Positions 62,515 through 64,000 of a DNA stretch of 64,000 nt are shown one piece after another (within the stretch, counting starts at the first letter, position 1; the number at the start of each line of letters is the position of its first letter). Position numbers and translations under genes: made by a program. The notes under the pieces were generated by a model, which ran no database searches, had not been told where the DNA came from, and was given only the letters and a program-made list of their open reading frames with translations. This DNA comes from Alkalihalobacillus sp. TS-13. GTDB taxonomy: Bacteria > Bacillota > Bacilli > Bacillales > Fictibacillaceae. Location of the stretch: the NCBI RefSeq assembly GCF_019720915.1, contig NZ_JAHKSI010000003.1, positions 293,203-357,202 of the forward strand, given 5' to 3'.

Positions 62515-62670
62515 AATATACATTCCTCCTTCAGACAGTATAGCAAATAAATAAATCGAAATCATGAACAATCTTTTAACATTTCATAATCTTAGAGGAA
62601 AAATCAAAATGATATTGAATAGTGTAAATTGGAACGTACAACGGACATTCGCACAGGAGATGATTGAACA

Positions 62671-63546
62671 ATGGAAGATATCTTACGGCCACTCTATCAG
62701 GAAAGAGCAAGTCGTGAAGAAACTTTAGGAGTATTATTAATAGAAAAAAATAAAAAGTTCAGCCCATCTACCGATCACTTTGATGTGATTTTATTCATTA
62801 TTGTTGAACAAGCTGATTCACCTTGGCAAGTAAAACATTATGAATTTGAAGATAAAAAGGCAGCACTGCACGTTGTAACACTGCACCAGCTGAATCAATG
62901 GTTGATGCTTGGTTCACATCGCCGTGTCGTTGATTGGGTCGTAAACGGGAAGGTCTTATTCGATCGGAATGAATTTATGGAGTCTCTTAAGTCCCGGATA
63001 AACGATTTTCCGATTGCTGAACGTAAGAAGAAAATCGGAATGGAATTTTCCAAACTGGTTCGCAGATTCTCTGATGGGAAAGAGCTTTATCATGCTGGCC
63101 ACTATTTGGATGCATACAACAATATCATCCATGCGCTTCATCATCTTGCACGTCTTTCTGTCATTGAACATGGTTTCTATCCAGAAGTCACTGTTTGGAA
63201 TCAGGTGAAACAAATTGAACCTGAAATTTATAAGTTATATGAAGAACTTACTTCCAGTGATGAACCAATCAACAAACGGATTGAACTGTTGATTTTAGCA
63301 AACGAATTCTCTATGTCAGCTAAAACTGAACTTGGATCACGACACCTCAAAGACATCATGAATACGAGGGAAGGAGAAGGAGCATGGTCGTTTTATGAAT
63401 TGATGGTTCATCCTGAAATGCAGGATTATAAAATCGACTTGGGCGCGGTGATCGAGCATTTGATTGAGAAGGAATACATCCAAGTCATTCGACAGGATAC
63501 GAAGGGAATAGGGATCTTTCATAGGACGTATCAATTTAAAAACTAA
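62671..63546 (+). CDS. ygxA: YgxA nucleotidyltransferase-like protein
   Basis: 291 residues. The N-terminal part resembles a degenerate nucleotidyltransferase domain (HFDVILFIIVE), and the C-terminal part is helical (YHAGHYLDAYNNIIHALHHLARLSVIEHG, HEPN-like). B. subtilis ygxA directly precedes rrnD, as this gene precedes a 16S gene. The catalytic GS motif of active nucleotidyltransferases is not evident. The ATG has AGGAGATGA upstream. Confidence 0.88.
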   Translation: MEDILRPLYQERASREETLGVLLIEKNKKFSPSTDHFDVILFIIVEQADSPWQVKHYEFEDKKAALHVVTLHQLNQWLMLGSHRRVVDWVVNGKVLFDRNEFMESLKSRINDFPIAERKKKIGMEFSKLVRRFSDGKELYHAGHYLDAYNNIIHALHHLARLSVIEHGFYPEVTVWNQVKQIEPEIYKLYEELTSSDEPINKRIELLILANEFSMSAKTELGSRHLKDIMNTREGEGAWSFYELMVHPEMQDYKIDLGAVIEHLIEKEYIQVIRQDTKGIGIFHRTYQFKN

Positions 63547-63560
63547 TTGCAAATAAGTTA

Positions 63561-63589
63561 TTGACACTAAAATATGTGCATGGTATATT
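63561..63589 (+). promoter_or_regulatory. rrn promoter P1
   Basis: TTGACA (63561-63566), 17 bases, TATATT (63584-63589). Confidence 0.8.
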
Positions 63590-63596
63590 ATATCTC

Positions 63597-63623
63597 GTCG
63601 CTGCGAAAGCGGCGGGATTTTTC
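63597..63623 (+). terminator. Terminator-like hairpin between rrn P1 and P2
   Basis: CGCTGC-GAAA-GCGGCG followed by ATTTTTC. It could attenuate transcripts from P1. Confidence 0.5.
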
Positions 63624-63637
63624 TTCAAAAAAAGTCG

Positions 63638-63666
63638 TTGACATCAGGGCTTACAGATGATATTCT
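63638..63666 (+). promoter_or_regulatory. rrn promoter P2
   Basis: TTGACA (63638-63643), 17 bases, TATTCT (63661-63666). Confidence 0.8.
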
Positions 63667-63748
63667 ATAAAAGTCGCTGTTAAAGACATCGACAACAAAA
63701 AACTTCAAGAAAAGACAGCATTCTTCCGCTGATCATTGAAGTGAACAG

Positions 63749-63768
63749 CTCTTTGAAAACTGAACAAA
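63749..63768 (+). promoter_or_regulatory. rrn leader boxA antitermination site
   Basis: GCTCTTTGAAAACTGAAC is the conserved Bacillus rrn leader motif containing boxA. Confidence 0.75.
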
Positions 63769-63879
63769 AGCCAAGCGTGAAACGGGTCTTTTTAAAAGAA
63801 CCCTGATCAATTTTTAAGTTTTACATTTAATGAGCAATCAAACGATGCTCAAAAAATTCAGTGGCAATTTGCCAATCAA

Positions 63880-64000
63880 TTTTTTGGAGAGTTTGATCCT
63901 GGCTCAGGACGAACGCTGGCGGCGTGCCTAATACATGCAAGTCGAGCGGACCAACGAGGAGCTTGCTCCTCAGAGGTCAGCGGCGGACGGGTGAGTAACA
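63880..64000 (+). rRNA. 16S ribosomal RNA, 5' part, cut by the window edge
   Basis: It begins about 8 bases before AGAGTTTGATCCTGGCTCAG (the universal 27F site). Conserved GACGAACGCTGGCGGC, CATGCAAGTCGAGCGG and GCGGCGGACGGGTGAGTAA follow. The V1 loop carries GAGGAGCTTGCTCCTC. About 121 bases are present. The start is by analogy with B. subtilis. Confidence 0.97.

Overview
The window is a low-to-moderate GC Bacillota chromosome segment from an endospore-forming member of the Bacillaceae. The evidence is sspK and sspE spore proteins, the spore-cortex gene pdaA, PerR, SigB-type promoters, and a gene order that follows the Bacillus subtilis yfk-yfj-yfh-yga-perR-ygzB-ygxA-rrnD block almost gene for gene. 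The 5' end of a 16S rRNA closes the window at its right edge. The genus cannot be fixed from what is visible.

Layout. 1-7.3 kb: a compact Tad/Flp (type IVb) pilus operon (DUF192 protein, Flp pilin, prepilin peptidase, TadE, TadG-like, CpaB, CpaE, CpaF, TadB, TadC), with a terminator-like hairpin just after the pilin gene. 7.3-16.6 kb: a MITE-like repeat region, an RsgA-type GTPase with YjbQ, an alanine/glycine:cation symporter, a yfkJ-like phosphatase that has lost its catalytic cysteine, two divergent general-stress genes with facing SigB promoters, a YihY membrane protein and an acetolactate-synthase-like enzyme. 16.6-24.6 kb: ykuV, a decayed alpha/beta hydrolase, MFS and MATE transporters, an OsmC/YitT pair, an orphan AbiGi-like gene, yfkD and an HxlR regulator. 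25-44.5 kb: class I fumarase, pdaA, an RlmCD-family rRNA methyltransferase, yfhD, yfhF, recX, yfhH, sspK/ypzG, yfhJ, yfhP, mutY, yfhS, sspE, a YedK/HMCES protein, ygaC and ygaD. 44.8-50.6 kb: a five-gene oligopeptide ABC importer in appDFABC order. 50.9-64 kb: ygaE, gsaB, an ABC-2 exporter, a CNNM/HlyC-type protein, a small K+ channel, bcp, a 2-hydroxyacid dehydrogenase, a PduO-type adenosyltransferase, perR with its own PerR box, ygzB, ygxA and the rrn promoters.

The most unusual material is non-coding. (1) A palindromic repeat family of about 105-490 bp occurs ten times, nearly always between genes. (2) A 120-140 bp MITE-like family carries terminal inverted repeats and a conserved AACGGCG block; one short member sits inside the app operon. 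(3) A three-palindrome element with a strict 48-bp period occurs at three loci. (4) A dense DnaA-box cluster lies next to one of those loci, far from any sign of oriC. (5) A probable structured RNA with a perfect tRNA T-arm-like hairpin lies on the minus strand near 30.6 kb. A second locus near 32.1 kb shares its 5' motif, with compensatory base changes in the putative stem.

Most of the protein-coding content is housekeeping. No phage, plasmid, transposase or CRISPR locus was seen. Start codons were chosen by Shine-Dalgarno spacing and often differ from the longest possible reading frame.
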